Positions 45,419-56,730 of a DNA stretch of 64,000 nucleotides are shown here, in pieces. The notes under the pieces are model-generated. The model saw only the letters and a program-made list of their open reading frames with translations, made no database searches and was not told the origin of the DNA. The position numbers and the translations under genes are program-made. The stretch is from assembly GCA_038093975.1 (NCBI GenBank), contig JBBPTG010000007.1, positions 124,001 through 188,000 on the forward strand, written 5' to 3'. Position 1 is the stretch's first letter. Each line of letters begins with the position of its first letter. Source of the DNA: Chalciporus piperatus. Its lineage: Eukaryota > Basidiomycota > Agaricomycetes > Boletales > Boletaceae.

Positions 45419-47413
45419 ATGCACTCGCTCACGCGCATCGTCTTATATGCCTCGTTAATAGGACCTTCGTTAGCGTTCCAGCTCCCATTCAAGCTTCCTT
45501 TCTTCAAGTCGACCCAGACCATCCTCGCGGAAGAGGAAGCATCCAGTTCAACTCCCCGTATAGCGATCATTGGCGCCGGCGCGGCAGGAACATCTGCAGC
45601 ATTCTGGATCTCAAAGGCCAAACAAAGATACGGGATTGACGTAGAAGTTGATGTCTACGAACGCGCGTCTTACGTAGGGGGCCGTGAGTGCTGTGTATTC
45701 GGTCGATTCATCAGTTTAATTGACGCGTCGGTGTTCTCAGGGAGTACAACAGTCTATCCTTATGACGACCCCACATACGCACCAATAGAACTGGGTGCAT
45801 CGATATTCGTTGACGCGAATAAGAATCTGATGAGGGCATCCAAGGAATTCAACCTCAGTCTCAGCGACTTTGGCGACGAATTTGGGGATACGGGAATATG
45901 GGATGGAAGCAAATTCGTCTTTGTTGTGAGTCTGGCGGACACTGTTCATATGATGCTATTTCTGATTTGTAAATGAAGATGGATAGCACAAGCTATACCA
46001 AGAGTTGGTGGACCACTCTTAAAGTTTTATGGAGATATGGCTACGCCGCACCGACCAAAACTCGAACTCTGTGAGTTTAGTCAATAAGCTCTCTCTGTTT
46101 CGTTCATCTGATACACGTTCGAGTGTTCAAAATATGGTCTCACAATTCGTCAACCTATATGCTATTGACTCACCCCGGTGGGACGATGTCGCGGACCTCT
46201 CCGCCAAGTTCGAGTGGACAGAATTGACAAATAGCACAAGCATTGATCACCTCATGGCTAATGGTGTTTCTGAACTGTTTGCGCGAGAGATGGTTGATGC
46301 TGCTACTCGTGTCAACTATGGCCAGGTATGTCCGTCCTCGGGTATGTGGTAGGATACCCCACAATACTTCTCACTTCTTCCTAGGATATAGACAAGATCC
46401 ATGCGTTGGTGGGCATGGTATCAATGGCTGCTAATGGCGCATCTGGTGTGGCCTCGGGAAATTTCCGTATATTCGAGAATTTCCTCGACAAATCTAGCGC
46501 GAATGTTCAGTTGAACACAGAGGTACGTCAAGTATAACTCAAGCATGTTAGCTAAAACATGAGGTTCAACAAGGTCACGGAAATCAATCGAATCCCTGAT
46601 TCCTCTCTCTGGAGTGTTCGTACCGCTGCCGGAACCGTGACCTACAGAGGCGTTATTCTCGCTGCTCCTTTCCACCAGACCGGGATTTCCATCCCTTCAG
46701 AACTTGCTGATCAAATCCCAACACAACCATATGTCCATCTCCATGTCACTCTATTAACGACTCGTGATGATCGAATGAAACCGGAATACTTTGGATTGAC
46801 CCCAGGCAGTTATGTCCCGCAAACAATTCTGACAACCTCTCAAGGGGCGCAGACCGGTGGCGTTGAACCAGAATTCAACTCGCTATCGTACCATGGGCGA
46901 TCTCGTAAAATGAACGAGACCGGACACTATATTGATTGTGACGAGTGGAAAGTCAAGATCTTCTCAAAGGAACGTATCTCGGATGAATGGCTTGCCGAAG
47001 TATTCAACCACGTCGACTGGGTATACAGGAAAGAGGTTTGTATTCTCTCGTCACTCGCGCCCCTCTCTCGCTCACAAGTTGTACCACCAGTGGGATGCGT
47101 ATCCAATGTTGCCGCCTACTACTAAGTTCCCTCCCGTCAAGCTTGACCAAGGTTTCTACTACGTGAATGCCTTTGAACCGTGAGTGACATCGTTGCCTTA
47201 GTCTCTTGCTTGACCTATTAACTCTCTCGTAGGTTCATCTCTACGATGGAAACTGAAACCATCGCGTCCCGCAATGTCGTTGATCTCCTCTTGCACGAGG
47301 AGTTCGGCTCGGGAATTTGCGGTTCCTTGATCTCCAGCTCTGAGACTGGCATGGGTGAGAACGCGACTCGTGTAACAGATACCAGTGATTTCGTTCTAGG
47401 GTGGGACTGTTGA
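45419..47413 (+). CDS. Prenylcysteine oxidase (prenylcysteine lyase)
   Basis: FAD thioether oxidase that releases cysteine from farnesyl/geranylgeranyl-cysteine when prenylated proteins are degraded, in vacuole/lysosome-type compartments. Start ATG 45419; N-terminal signal peptide (IVLYASLIGPSLAFQLPF). The FAD-binding Rossmann motif is RIAIIGAGAAGTSAAFW, followed by VDVYERASYVGGSTTVYPYD and PIELGASIFVDANKNLMRA. The C-terminal prenylcysteine-lyase half has VASGNFRIFENFLDKSSA, PDSSLWSVRTAAGTVTYRGV, ILAAPFHQTGISIPSEL and PEYFGLTPGSYVPQTILTTS, ending with FISTMETETIASRNVVDLLL. Several short introns interrupt it. Convergent with the ammonium transporter gene. Confidence 0.9.
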
Positions 47414-47607
47414 TTCACCGCGCGGTGTCGGGGGAGTTTCCTGCTAGGTGGATTTTTGTATATCTACAAACCGACGGTTCTGAATGGCTTGGTTATTAAT
47501 TGCCCTTTCCTATCTATGCAAATCATTAAAATTGGATGCGAGTGCGAATGCTTGCACTATTGTCGTGTACTCATTGATTCTAGATAGTAATCGTTTTCCC
47601 CTCCGAC

Positions 47608-49470
47608 CTACTGACTCCCCTGCTGGGCTGCTATTTCTCCAACCATCTTCTCTTGGATGGTCTCCAGAGGCGAGTCTTCCATATGCATCCGATGTGCTCT
47701 CGATTGTGGGTCTGACTGGACGAGTCGGTCGCCGTTAACACAAGTATCTGCAGTTTTCACTTTGGAGGCTGTCCCGTTCGCATGAGTGCCGGAAGCTGTC
47801 CAGTCGGAAAAGTCTCTCAACACTTCAATGTAGTCGTTCGCAAACTCCCCGATCTATTTGCAAATATTATATACGGCGTTGATTTGAACCCAGCGAACGG
47901 ACTCACCTCAATTTCATCCAAACCAAGAATTTCGCCCTCCGGTGTCGTTCGCAGACGAAGGCCGGGTATCATGTCGATGGTTTTGGCGAGGATTGCCGTC
48001 ACCACAAACGTATAACCGCATGCAGCACAGACATAAGCAAATTGGATGTAGAGCTGTTTGTAATTGTGGTCAACCCAGCCACCTTTAACGTTGGTGTTTA
48101 CGCCGTCAAGACCGATGATGCTTGAGGATGCGAAAAGACCATTTACGAGTAGGCCGATAATACCGCCAACGGCATGCTCGGCGAAGAGGTCGAGCGCGTC
48201 GTCGACCTTGAGGAGAATTTTGACTTTATGACAGGCGGGTTAGACAGTGAATCATCGTAGTTGAAGCTTCATTCTTACTTTTTGTCGCATAGTTGCACGC
48301 CGTGCCAGAGATGATACCCATGATGACAGCACCCCATGGGTGAATATATCCTGAAGACGGAGTGGCAGCAACCAAGCCGGCAATCGTTCCCGAACAAAAG
48401 CCGACCATGCTGTACTTGCGTTCCAAACGATAATCGAGGAGACACCAAACGATCCCACCTAAAGCGGCTGCAAGCATCGAGTTCCATATCGCCATGATCG
48501 CGCGAAGGTTGGCACCAAATGCGCTACCTCCGTTGAACCCGAGCCAACCAAACCAGAGAATGAACGTGCCGAGGTTGACCAAGGACACATTGTGTGGTCT
48601 GAAGTTAAGCAGTTCTTTCTCTTGCCGCCGCCCAAGGATCCAGGCATAAGCAAGTCCGCCGACTCCGCTTCCGATTTCGACAGGTCCTCCGCCTATTAGT
48701 CACAGAGAATATTAATTTCGGGCCACGGGCCGATAAATAGAAATGACCTACCGGCATAGTCTAGAACACCCCACGTAAATCCCCACCCGTTAACATTCCA
48801 TGCCCAACAAGCCAGGGGACAGTAGACGATGGTCATCCAGAGGAATGTGAAGATCATGGCCGGAAGAACCCTGCCACGCTCTGCAATTCCACCCATCAGA
48901 ATTCCCACTGTTACGCAGGCAAATTCCATTTGATAAAAGCTGTATAACAAGTCTGGAATTAGGGGTGAGCCGGGGGACGGGTTTCCAAGCACATCTATCA
49001 AGCCAAAGTTGGCGAGGTTTCCGATGAAGCCGTTTGTAGCAGTAGGCGAGAAAGCGAGGGAATAGCCCCAGAAATACCACTGGAAGATGCAGACTGCGTT
49101 GCTTGCAGTAACAGCCCATATCAGGGACAACGCTGACTTTCTCCTCGCCAGACCAGCGTATAAAAGGGCTGCAGACAGTGGAGTCAGATTAGGTCCCGGT
49201 CAATGATAACAACATGCTAACCAAGTCCTGGGATCATGAAAGCTACCATTGCTCCTGCGGCGATAATAAAGGATACATCACCACGGTCAAATCTGGGTAA
49301 CCACGATGAGTTTTTAAGATATGTTTGAGACAAATGATTGGCTCACTGGGTGATATCGGCTGAAAGGTCAAGATTACATGCTGGGTGAGCACCTTGTTGA
49401 TAACCAGCGACATACCTATTTTTACAGGTGTATTACTATCAAACCTACTTGTCAACGATGGAACGGTCAT
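47608..49470 (-). CDS. MEP2: Ammonium transporter, Mep/Amt family
   Basis: Plasma-membrane ammonium permease with about 11 TM helices. Start ATG 49470. Two tiny exons assemble VKIADITQFDRGDVSFIIAA, then GAMVAFMIPGLG. TM cores: LSLIWAVTASNAVCIFQWYF, ADLLYSF/YQMEFACVTVGIL (first helix pair), NVNGWGFTWGVLDYAGGGPV, FILWFGWLGFNGGSAFGANL, MVGFCSGTIAGLVAATPSSG and HAVGGIIGLLVNGLF. Conserved FQMEFA-like, DYAGG and NGGSA motifs and pore His positions are visible. The cytosolic tail after RLRTTPEGEILGLDEIE (IGEFANDY in Mep2) carries DFSDW, then a Ser-rich end. The regulatory GEFANDY-like tail motif suggests the Mep2-like class; paralogue-level assignment is tentative, and nitrogen regulation is expected by family only. 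Confidence 0.9.
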
Positions 49471-49996
49471 GATGACCGATGGCAGGGGGTAGTGAGAGAT
49501 GCGCGTCGACGCTGGCTGATGCTTGCTTCAAGTGGGGTGGGAGCGCTCAGCAACAAATAAACCTGCCCCGGTTGTCTTTTTCAAGGAATGAGCTTACTGG
49601 AGGGATAACGTCTTCCGTGCATACCATTTACATAACGTCCAAATCACCTTCTCTAAAAAGTCAAATCGCTTCGACCGAACGAATGTGGTCCCTATACAAA
49701 ACGTCGAAAGGGCAGCGGTATTCTGCTGACGAGGGACGTATTTCCAGTCCCAACGGTGAATAGATTGGTCGAGGTTTGCGTCTGTCAGTGGCGACCAGAG
49801 GGGCGAGTACAATATTGCTACGATGCACGTGATTTGCATATTCACACACTAGTACGTAACTAGTGGTAGTGAGTAGTAAGTAGTAATGTCAATGTCTGAG
49901 CTTGACATTGGCTTGACAGACAACTGACAGGCCTAGAAGGCTTGTGGACCGCGCGGTGCACACGACATCCTGTCCCCACATCCTGCAGCCTACTCC
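49471..49996. promoter_or_regulatory. Divergent promoter region ammonium transporter / ATP11
   Basis: 526 bp. Contains a degenerate TAG-triplet stretch at about 49849-49889 and a small inverted repeat (CAATGTC...GACATTG) just after it. No clear cluster of GATA-factor sites was identified by eye. Confidence 0.4.
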
Positions 49997-51188
49997 ATGA
50001 TTCATCCAGTGATCCTTCGTGCGCGCAAAGTCCCTTCCTTGGCGAGATGGCTACATGTGAACTCACCCGTGGCGTCGTACAACCAAAGATATGCCGAGAG
50101 GCTCCAGCAGAAAGCCAAAGAGTGAGAAGTGTATTTTTTCGCCGATGATACAACACTGACAGGTGAATCATTCCTCGCGTGTATTGCGAACTTTGTGTGA
50201 CGCGTACTCGTCAAAAATTTATTCTTCCCCGTAGCAAAGGTCTGTCCCTCGATGAACTGAAAACCCAAGCTCGCGAAGAGGCTCGCCGCAAGCAAAAGGA
50301 AGAAGCTCTGCCCCTTCTGGAGTCATTCAAAAAGACCCAGAAACTTCCGCAAGTGAAAACTCAGTCCAATCCCCAGGATAGTGCGGGAACATCCCCAACG
50401 CGCAAAGACAGCTCTCCGGTCAAGGCAAGTCTTCATGAAGATGTTGCATTCGTCAAGCCTGTCCCACTGAACAGCATTCCCAGCCACTCTCTTCAATATT
50501 GAATATCTCCAGACTCTTGGCCACTCCGCACACGCCCTCCCAAATATCCGCGCTGTGGACTGCGTATCATGCATCACGAACGGGAGGAGCAGGGAGAGGG
50601 TTCATTTGCGCGACCCTCCCTGTGGAGTCGTACAAATCAATGACGCGGGTTGCCAAAAGATATCCTCTCTTTGTCGTGCCGGTCCCAAGAGAATCTACCC
50701 CCGAAACGTCAGACGAGGAAAACAACGGCACAGCCCACGAATTTTATTTCTTGCAATGGGATTTTCATCCCGCTCCCCCGGTTCCCACTGTCGTGGAACC
50801 CAGCCCATTCGAACGTGTGACCTCGAGTCCCCTCCCGCCAACATCCACCGTGCTGTACACTCCGCTCCAAGAATACAAGCTTCGCACATCCTTCTCGACA
50901 CCCTACCTAGTATTGACTTTCTACACTGACCTAGCAGAGTCGCACGGGATAGTGTTGCTCCGCGGAGAGATTACGCCATCCTCCACATCGGCAGGGCAGG
51001 AAACCTCGGCACGCTTCCTCCTCAGTCAAGTTGACGCTCAACTTCTGACAATAGGACTACAAAGATTTTATTTATGGGGGGAGGGTCAGCAGGATTCATC
51101 GGCAGAAGAACTATTGAAACAGTTTCACGAGAAACCCGAGGAGTTCAGTTGGCAGGATCTTCTAGAGCACTCGAAACTCACCAAGTAG
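49997..51188 (+). CDS. ATP11: Mitochondrial F1-ATPase assembly factor Atp11
   Basis: Chaperone that binds F1 beta subunits in the mitochondrial matrix. Exons 49997-50121, 50235-50424 and 50484-51188 give 339 aa. The N-terminal Arg-rich presequence (VILRARKVPSLARWLHVN) is followed by YNQRYAERLQQKAKDKGLS and a Lys/Glu helix. The conserved core reads ISRLLATPHTPSQISALWTA, YHASRTGGAGRGFICATLP, VAKRYPLFVVPVPRE, YFLQWDFH, LYTPLQEYKLRTSFSTPYLV and DLAESHGIVLLRGEI, ending in the basic/acidic helix FSWQDLLEHSKLTK. The second intron (50425-50483) uses a GC donor (AAG/gcaagt) with acceptor cccag; only this keeps frame into PLSSILNISRLL. Confidence 0.94.
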
Positions 51189-51289
51189 AGTTACTAGTTT
51201 TCCGCCTTTCATTCCAAGATTTCTATTATGAGGAGAATGAGACATATATAATAGGTTGGGATGCACAAGAGAAGCCAAGGGTGTATAGT

Positions 51290-51946
51290 TTAGTTGGTGA
51301 TTATCGGGGCCGCCTTGACCCATTCATTCTTCGCAAACTCCTGTAAAACAAACGCTGCAAAACCAGCCCTGGATAGAGTGGTCCCAATCTTGCCGTCTCC
51401 CATATATCCAGCGACAACCTCCCGCCCGCTCGAGTTGTTCAAGAATGGCACCCGAACAATCGTCCAATCAAGATCAGCACCCTCTGTACGGATGGTGTTC
51501 CCGACGGCCACAATGTCGGTGTACACTGTGTGAACCAATGTTTTGATCCCGCCGACGATCAGAGACCATTTCAAACTCGACTTGTCATGAGGATCGGGAA
51601 TGCTAGGGGTACCGAGAGCGATGAGGCGTTTAATGCCATGGGCCTTCATGAGTTTGATGACCAATGAATACCCATGGGCAAGAGGCTCTCCACTGGGATA
51701 CCACCCATGTGACAAGGTAGGACCGAGGGCCGAGAAGACAGCATCAACATTCTCCATTGCGGCTGATAGAGCAGATTCATTGTCAAACTCTCCCTTGAGG
51801 ACGGTCACCCGCGAATCATTCTTGATTGATTCCGGGAGCTTTTCGGGAGAGCGAGCGTATATGACGACGTTGTGTGATGCATCGAGCGCTTCTTTGACGA
51901 GCAGTGTGCCAGAAGGCCCAGTGGCTCCGAGGATGAGTACACGCAT
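51290..51946 (-). CDS. NAD(P)-binding Rossmann-fold reductase (NmrA/SDR-atypical)
   Basis: Start ATG 51946, single exon, 218 aa. Dinucleotide-binding motif at the N-terminus: MRVLILGATGPSGTLLVKEA (G-x-x-G-x-x-G). It continues VVIYARSPEKLPESI, VLKGEFDNESALSAAMENVD, AVFSALGP and IKRLIALGTPSIPD. The C-terminal part, with WTIVRVPFLNN and IGTTLSRAGFAAFVLQE, matches the small NAD(P)H-binding family (PF13460-like, biliverdin reductase B/NmrA relatives). The substrate is unknown. Upstream in-frame codons to 52135 include other Met codons, but the Rossmann motif right after 51946 supports this start. Convergent with ATP11 (about 100 bp). Confidence 0.88.
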   Translation of the reverse strand: MRVLILGATGPSGTLLVKEALDASHNVVIYARSPEKLPESIKNDSRVTVLKGEFDNESALSAAMENVDAVFSALGPTLSHGWYPSGEPLAHGYSLVIKLMKAHGIKRLIALGTPSIPDPHDKSSLKWSLIVGGIKTLVHTVYTDIVAVGNTIRTEGADLDWTIVRVPFLNNSSGREVVAGYMGDGKIGTTLSRAGFAAFVLQEFAKNEWVKAAPIITN

Positions 51947-52294
51947 CTCAAACTGTATTGATCTTTCTCTCTGGACGTGCACGAGGTTAGAAAACATCAA
52001 CATAATGCCCCGAGAGGTCTGCTCACTGGATCCTAAGGGGTGTCTTTCGCAGATCTTCGTGAATAGATTGTAAGAGACTGACAAAGCAACCACTTGTAGC
52101 ACACTCCCAGGGTAGTTGAATGAAAACCGAGGCACAGTACGCTGACAAAGGGGATTCCATCGACTCTCATTCTCTAATAGTTCGGATAATCATCGAATAA
52201 TCTAGGAGAGGAACACCGAAGGCTAGGTAGTAGTGTAAATACCTCTCCTTGGTGATCTTCTGAAACTATCGCCCCTGCTTTCTGACAAGCTGGA
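51947..52294. other. Intergenic region reductase / MAK11
   Basis: Reductase 5' region and MAK11 3' flank. The frame of the reductase continues open for about 190 nt upstream but without homology. Confidence 0.4.
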
Positions 52295-53705
52295 CTATTC
52301 GTCTTCGGTTTCTTCCGCTCCCTCGCTGTCCGACGCAAATCGTGGTCTCCGTTCCTCCTCCTCACTAGTCTCAGTCTCTTCCCTCTGTTTCCGCTTCCCA
52401 ATCATGGCCGTCGATTCCCCAGCTGATTTCCCCTCGGCTATAGTCACGCAAGTTAAGCGTGTACCTTTCGTGTCATATTCCGCCACGGGACGGAGTTGTG
52501 GCTTGTCTTTTGGCTCGGCAGGCAGTGCTGCTAAGTCGTACACAAAGATTTTCCCGTCGGATGAGATAGTACAAACGATGGTTGTTGTTGTTCTTTGTGC
52601 CTGCTCGCTTTTTGAATTGGGTGCTGGAAGTGCGATATCTAGTGTCTCGACCGCTTTTACTCTAGCAGAGAACGAATGAGAGACATGTTTCCAGGAGAAA
52701 TGTAGGGACAAACCGATTTGAATGACCGATCATCTCGGCGATTATTGTCGGCGGGGATTCTAGATCCTCTTGTATTTGGTATATTGATACCTTTTTGTCT
52801 TCTGCTGCAACCAGCAGAAGGTCGCCATCGCCATTAACGCGTTTACAGAATCGTAAACTCTGTATTCTTGATGGATGTGTGATAGTATGGCGGAGGGTCA
52901 TGTTCTATGTCATGATGAGAAGAGAACAGAGCTGAAGGAGCATTGCGGAAAATGCAGGAACAAGTGCATACCGTAGTAAAGAGATCGAGGGAAGATTGCG
53001 ACTGTACGATAAAGCTCGAGCCTGACAAGGACCATCTCACGACTTCGCCCTCTTAAGTGGCGAGTTTTTGAGCGCAGTTCATCAAAATAATTGACAGCCT
53101 ACCTTTTCCTAATTTCATGCTGGCGGATCCCTTACCACGCATCAAATCCCACATTCGTAATGTTTTGTCTTGTCCGACGCTCAGTGCAACTTTACCGGAC
53201 GGGTGGATTGCGACAGAATTGACTCGACCCTTGTGCCCCTTTAGTGAGCGCAGGACCGTCCAGTCTCGTGCGTGGAATAGACATAATGTGCCATCCTCCG
53301 ACGCCGAGAGCAGATGCGACCGCGACGGGAATTGGAGAGACGTGATGGATCCTGAACATGGTTACCATCTGGGTTGTTCGCATTGCCATACGAGCACATA
53401 CCTTCATGGTACATCAACCCACCAATTTCCTTCCGCCTCCCCAAGTCCCATATTTTTATTATCTCATCTGAACTTCCCGTGGCTAGCCATTTCCCTCCAT
53501 TTGGAGACGCGGCGACTGCTTTTATACACGAAACGTGTGCAGGAAATATGAAGATAGGCTTCAGACGAAATTCGTAATCGTTGGCAGACGTGGATGATAC
53601 TGTCCCATCGAGTCCGTATAGCAGTTTTTCGTAGGATCCAGCAACGATGGTGAATGATGTAGGTAACGATGGTTGCTTCGAAGTATCCGCTTTAGTTTCT
53701 GCCAT
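52295..53705 (-). CDS. MAK11: WD40 ribosome-assembly protein Mak11 (PAK1IP1 homologue)
   Basis: Nucleolar WD-repeat protein needed for 60S subunit assembly. Start ATG 53705. Repeats are readable in order: IVAGSYEKLLYGLDG, FPAHVSCIKAVAASPNGGKW, LATGSSDEIIKIWDLGRRKE, IGGLMYHEG, LLSASEDGTLCLFHARDWTV, RSLKGHKGRVNSIAVHPSGK, VALSVGQDKTLRMWDLMRGK. Weaker C-terminal repeats have VRWSLSGSSFIVQSQSSLDL, ITHPSRIQSLRFCKRVNGDG, VSIYQIQED and ISSDGKIFVYDLAALP. The C-terminal tail is acidic/basic low complexity (KRKQREETETSEEEERRP). ARDWTVLRSLKGHKGRVNSI and DKTLRMWDLMRGK are diagnostic of Mak11. Confidence 0.92.
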
Positions 53706-53924
53706 CGGTATGTGAGGAGGAAGAGTCTATTTATTCAGGTGAGTCCAAAAATGGCATCCACCCTTTGTCCGATGCCTCCAATCAGCCCCAATCCCGGTCA
53801 AGGACTAAGATGCTCCGAGTCGAACGTTCAGGTACACTAATAGTGTTCCAAATGCCCATTGTGTATGGGTACCAGTGATCAGTAGTATATAATTAACTGG
53901 GTCGTATGTACAACGTCCAGAACT

Positions 53925-54701
53925 TCATGAAGCTGGAGCCTTTGGCCAATCCCCAGCCTCCAGAGCCTCTTCTTCCAAGGACAGAATAGCTTCTCCAATC
54001 TCCCCCGCGGACTCCAAGTCAAGTTTCTCCAAGTCCCTCCCATACGATTTCCCGAATGCATCAACCACTCCCTCCACCACGTCCTGGACTTGAAACTGCT
54101 CGCCGGCCGCCAACTCTATGCATCCGGCTTTCACATCCGCCAACCCACAGGCGACCACTCTATTAAACCACTCCAGAGGTTCCTCGGTGACGTTCATCGC
54201 AAATCCGTGAGTAGTGAGTCGATGGCGTACTTGGACACCAATGCTAGCGACCTTGGTCGCAGGGTCCAAAAATACACCAGTATGCTCCGAGGGAATATGC
54301 GTGATTTTGTGGGCGGTGGAGAGATAGTTTTGAATCATTTTTTGCATTCTGCATATGTAGTCGCGTATACCCATGGGTGGAGATGTGCGGCCAAGGTCAA
54401 GCAAGGGGTATCCAACCAGTTGACCAGGTCCATGGTATGTTAACTGACCGCCTCTAGAAGCTGTGACAAAATCAGCGCCGATTTTTGTCAGACGAGCGCG
54501 CTCGGACTGAAGCTCATGCTCAGTTTGCCGACGCCCTGATGTATAAACGGGTCGATGTTGTAGTAGCAAGAGGATATCTTGGTGGGATGATGCGCGGCGT
54601 GAAGCGAGCTGTATCTGATGAAGCCTTTCTTGCAGTGCGAGCGTCCTCGCATACGGTAGAGGTGTTTGAAAATAGTGATAGAACACAGGTGGCAAAGACA
54701 T
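53925..54701 (-). CDS. LIP2: Lipoyl(octanoyl) transferase Lip2
   Basis: Transfers octanoyl from mitochondrial acyl carrier protein to lipoyl domains (GcvH, E2 subunits). Single exon, 258 aa, start ATG 54701 (MSLPPVFYHYFQTPLPYART). LipB motifs: LLLLQHRPVYTSGRR, SRGGQLTYHGPGQLVGYPLL (the RGG-x-x-T-x-HGPGQ-x-x-x-YP signature), VGIR-equivalent MGIRDYICRM, EHTGVFLDP, KVASIGVQVRHRLTTHGFAM (acceptor Lys with GxxxR) and the catalytic-Cys region FNRVVACGLADV. The C-terminal tail is acidic. The enzyme acts upstream of lipoyl synthase, which depends on Fe-S cluster supply from Isa1-type proteins. Confidence 0.94.
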   Translation of the reverse strand: MSLPPVFYHYFQTPLPYARTLALQERLHQIQLASRRASSHQDILLLLQHRPVYTSGRRQTEHELQSERARLTKIGADFVTASRGGQLTYHGPGQLVGYPLLDLGRTSPPMGIRDYICRMQKMIQNYLSTAHKITHIPSEHTGVFLDPATKVASIGVQVRHRLTTHGFAMNVTEEPLEWFNRVVACGLADVKAGCIELAAGEQFQVQDVVEGVVDAFGKSYGRDLEKLDLESAGEIGEAILSLEEEALEAGDWPKAPAS

Positions 54702-55015
54702 GTTGATTGATAAAACACCTGTGCAACTCAAGTGTAAACCTTGTATCACTGGGAAACTTTGTCGCTGAGTTTTCTCACCCTCAGGCTGGCAGGTTTAGCA
54801 TCTCAAAGCTTTTGATGAGTTTACATGTCATACTGTGTGCTTGCTCTCTAATACTGAGTACTGAGTACTGAGGGTACGCAGTGTGTGGTCCATTAAATGT
54901 CCATAAAGAAATGCTACTACAAGTCCATGGCGACCGAAGTCCAATCACGATCTTGGCTCTGCTCCATGACTTCGGCGCTGTGCCATGTCATCTTCAAAAC
55001 CAGAAATCGATTTGA
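54702..55015. other. Intergenic region with a 7-bp tandem repeat
   Basis: LIP2 promoter and LEA-like gene 3' flank. Contains TACTGAG three times in a row at 54852-54872. No coding signal. Confidence 0.5.
54852..54872. repeat. Perfect tandem repeat (TACTGAG)x3
   Basis: Three exact 7-bp copies in the LIP2 upstream region. Confidence 0.7.
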
Positions 55016-55530
55016 TCACAAGTCCTTTCGTACGTTTTCAGCAGTCTTCTTCGCCCCGGCGGCGGCCTTTCAAGAATTTTTAGACCCCTAGACGCTCAGC
55101 GATAGCGTGATAATGGCATACCTCCTTTGCATTCTGCCCAATTTGTTCCGCTTTCCCTTTCCCTTCCTCGCCCTTCTGCTTTGCGTGTTTCGTGGATGAT
55201 TCTGGGAGATACGCTCGCATCACCAACGAAGGTAATCACGGTTTTACTTACTTAGAGTCTCCTTTGTCTTTTCTGTAGCTTTCTCGCCGGTCTCTATTGC
55301 CGAGGCTAAGCCTTCGCCAACTTTTTTGTTGACCTGTCCGAGAGTTCCAAAACATTATTCTACGGTATGTCACTCCGTAAAGTAACACGCACCTGATCTG
55401 CGACATCGGATATCTTTTCCTTGACAGATTTCGCAACGTAAGGTGTAGTGTGCATGCGACGGGCGTACGTGCCTAGCCCGCGATGTGCGCACAAACTGCG
55501 GGAGGCAAGGGCGATGGTCGAGCTCATCAT
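55016..55530 (-). CDS. LEA-like mitochondrial protein
   Basis: Start ATG 55530. The N-terminus is Arg/Ser/Ala-rich and looks like a mitochondrial presequence (STIALASRSLCAHRGLGTYA). Then comes a fully polar, Lys/Glu/Ala-rich amphipathic stretch assembled from small exons: SVKEKISDVADQ, VNKKVGEGLASAIETGEKAT, EKTKETLKSSTKHAKQKGEE, GKGKAEQIGQNAKE, then AAAGAKKTAENVRKDL at the end. The 11-residue-like periodic K/E/A pattern resembles group 3 late-embryogenesis-abundant proteins of fungi and plants, which protect membranes during desiccation or freezing. The 3' splice in front of AAAGAKK is chosen because it continues the pattern; the alternative ends NAKEGSKNS. Function is inferred from composition only. 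Confidence 0.68.
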
Positions 55531-55884
55531 TAAGTGAGTGAATAAGAAGAACAGTGGCGAATGCAAAGTGGAAAGTGAGAGGACATTGAAGCAATGACAA
55601 ACTCGATGACGTCGTGTTTGGAGAGATGATGATGTCATAGCACGTGGTGGAACAGTTTCCCGCCGTTGGCCGCGGCAGGTTTCCAACCGTATGCATTATG
55701 AGCAGGACTGTAAACCTGGGTAGCATTATGCTTCGTAGTAGCCATCCTGAGGCCTGGTGCTGGTGTCATTTCGCCGAGTCCTGGTAGGACTATTTAATTA
55801 GCACATACAGATCACGTTGCAGGTGTGGGACCCGCTATGGTCAAGGCATGACGGATTCTTGCAAAACTTGCGCCGAGAAAACTA
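55531..55884. other. Intergenic region
   Basis: Upstream of the LEA-like gene and left of the NmrA-like pseudogene. The frame over the LEA start extends upstream to 55686 but only from a non-ATG codon. Nothing else recognised. Confidence 0.4.
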
Positions 55885-56730
55885 ATCCATAAAATCACTG
55901 TCCCTCCTTGCGCGCCTCAGTCCTCGTTCTGACGCGCCGCGGCTCAAACAAAAAACATTTCCGAAGGAGCCAAAGGTGCAGAGGTTGATTATACAGACAT
56001 CAGCAAGGTCACCAATCGAAGAACACTCTATTGACGTGGTCATTTCAACCCTCGCGGGAGATGGATTCGCGGCCCAGAAACCCCTTGCAGATGCCGCAAA
56101 GGCAGCCTGGGTCAAGCAATACCATCTAAATTCGGTATGCCTACAGAAGGTGCGCAAGAGGGTTTGTTAGCTTTCAAGCATAAAGTTGCTGGTGAGTGGC
56201 ATTGATCTGGGAAACGAACACTAACATTTATAGATTCTCCTAGCCTATTTGAAGTGGATTAACTTGCCATCCCTGCGCCTTTATGTGACTTAGCGCCTCT
56301 AGCTTTACTCACATGAACGATGAAGCTCAGGCTGACATGGATTCCACAGACGGGATTGTTCCAGAGTATTCGTCACTGGAGTAGGGGCGGGCAAGCTCTT
56401 GGTTGTTGGTAAAGCCCAGCTTTCCGTCACGGCGATCCCTGATATTGGAGGTATGTATCCATCGATTGTTGTTTGTCACTTACAATTGGCTCGTCAGAAT
56501 ACCTTGCATTCCTGCCGAACAATTTCACGACAAGATTTTCCGCATTCGATCCAAGGTGACTGTGTGACAATGAACGAAGTTGGGGCGTTGTACGCTGGGA
56601 GAGTACTACCTATCGAACACGTTGATAGTCCGAGCAGTATCCCTCTTCCCAGTGATCGAATTCCTGCAGAGACGTTTAGATATGAGCCCGCGGAAGACGC
56701 ACTTGTCCTTATGTAATGAGCGTAGCAAGC
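55885..56730 (+). pseudogene. Decayed NmrA/isoflavone-reductase-like gene
   Basis: Fragments of one NmrA-like NAD(P)-binding protein appear in correct order but alternate between frames. They are SLSLLARLSPRSDAPRLK (from 55895), GAEVDYTDISKV (about 55978-56010), then DVVISTLAGDGFAAQKPLAD (from 56033, other frame), IPSKFGMPTEGAQEGLLAFK (from 56119, frame changed again), YLKWINLPSLRLYV followed by a stop (56246-56290), VTAIPDIGG, and finally CVTMNEVGALYAG with VLPIEHVD. At least three frameshifts and an internal stop break it, and the N-terminal GxxGxxG part is missing or unrecognisable. Individual frames are well conserved, so inactivation may be recent, or some shifts could be sequencing error. 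Confidence 0.75.
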
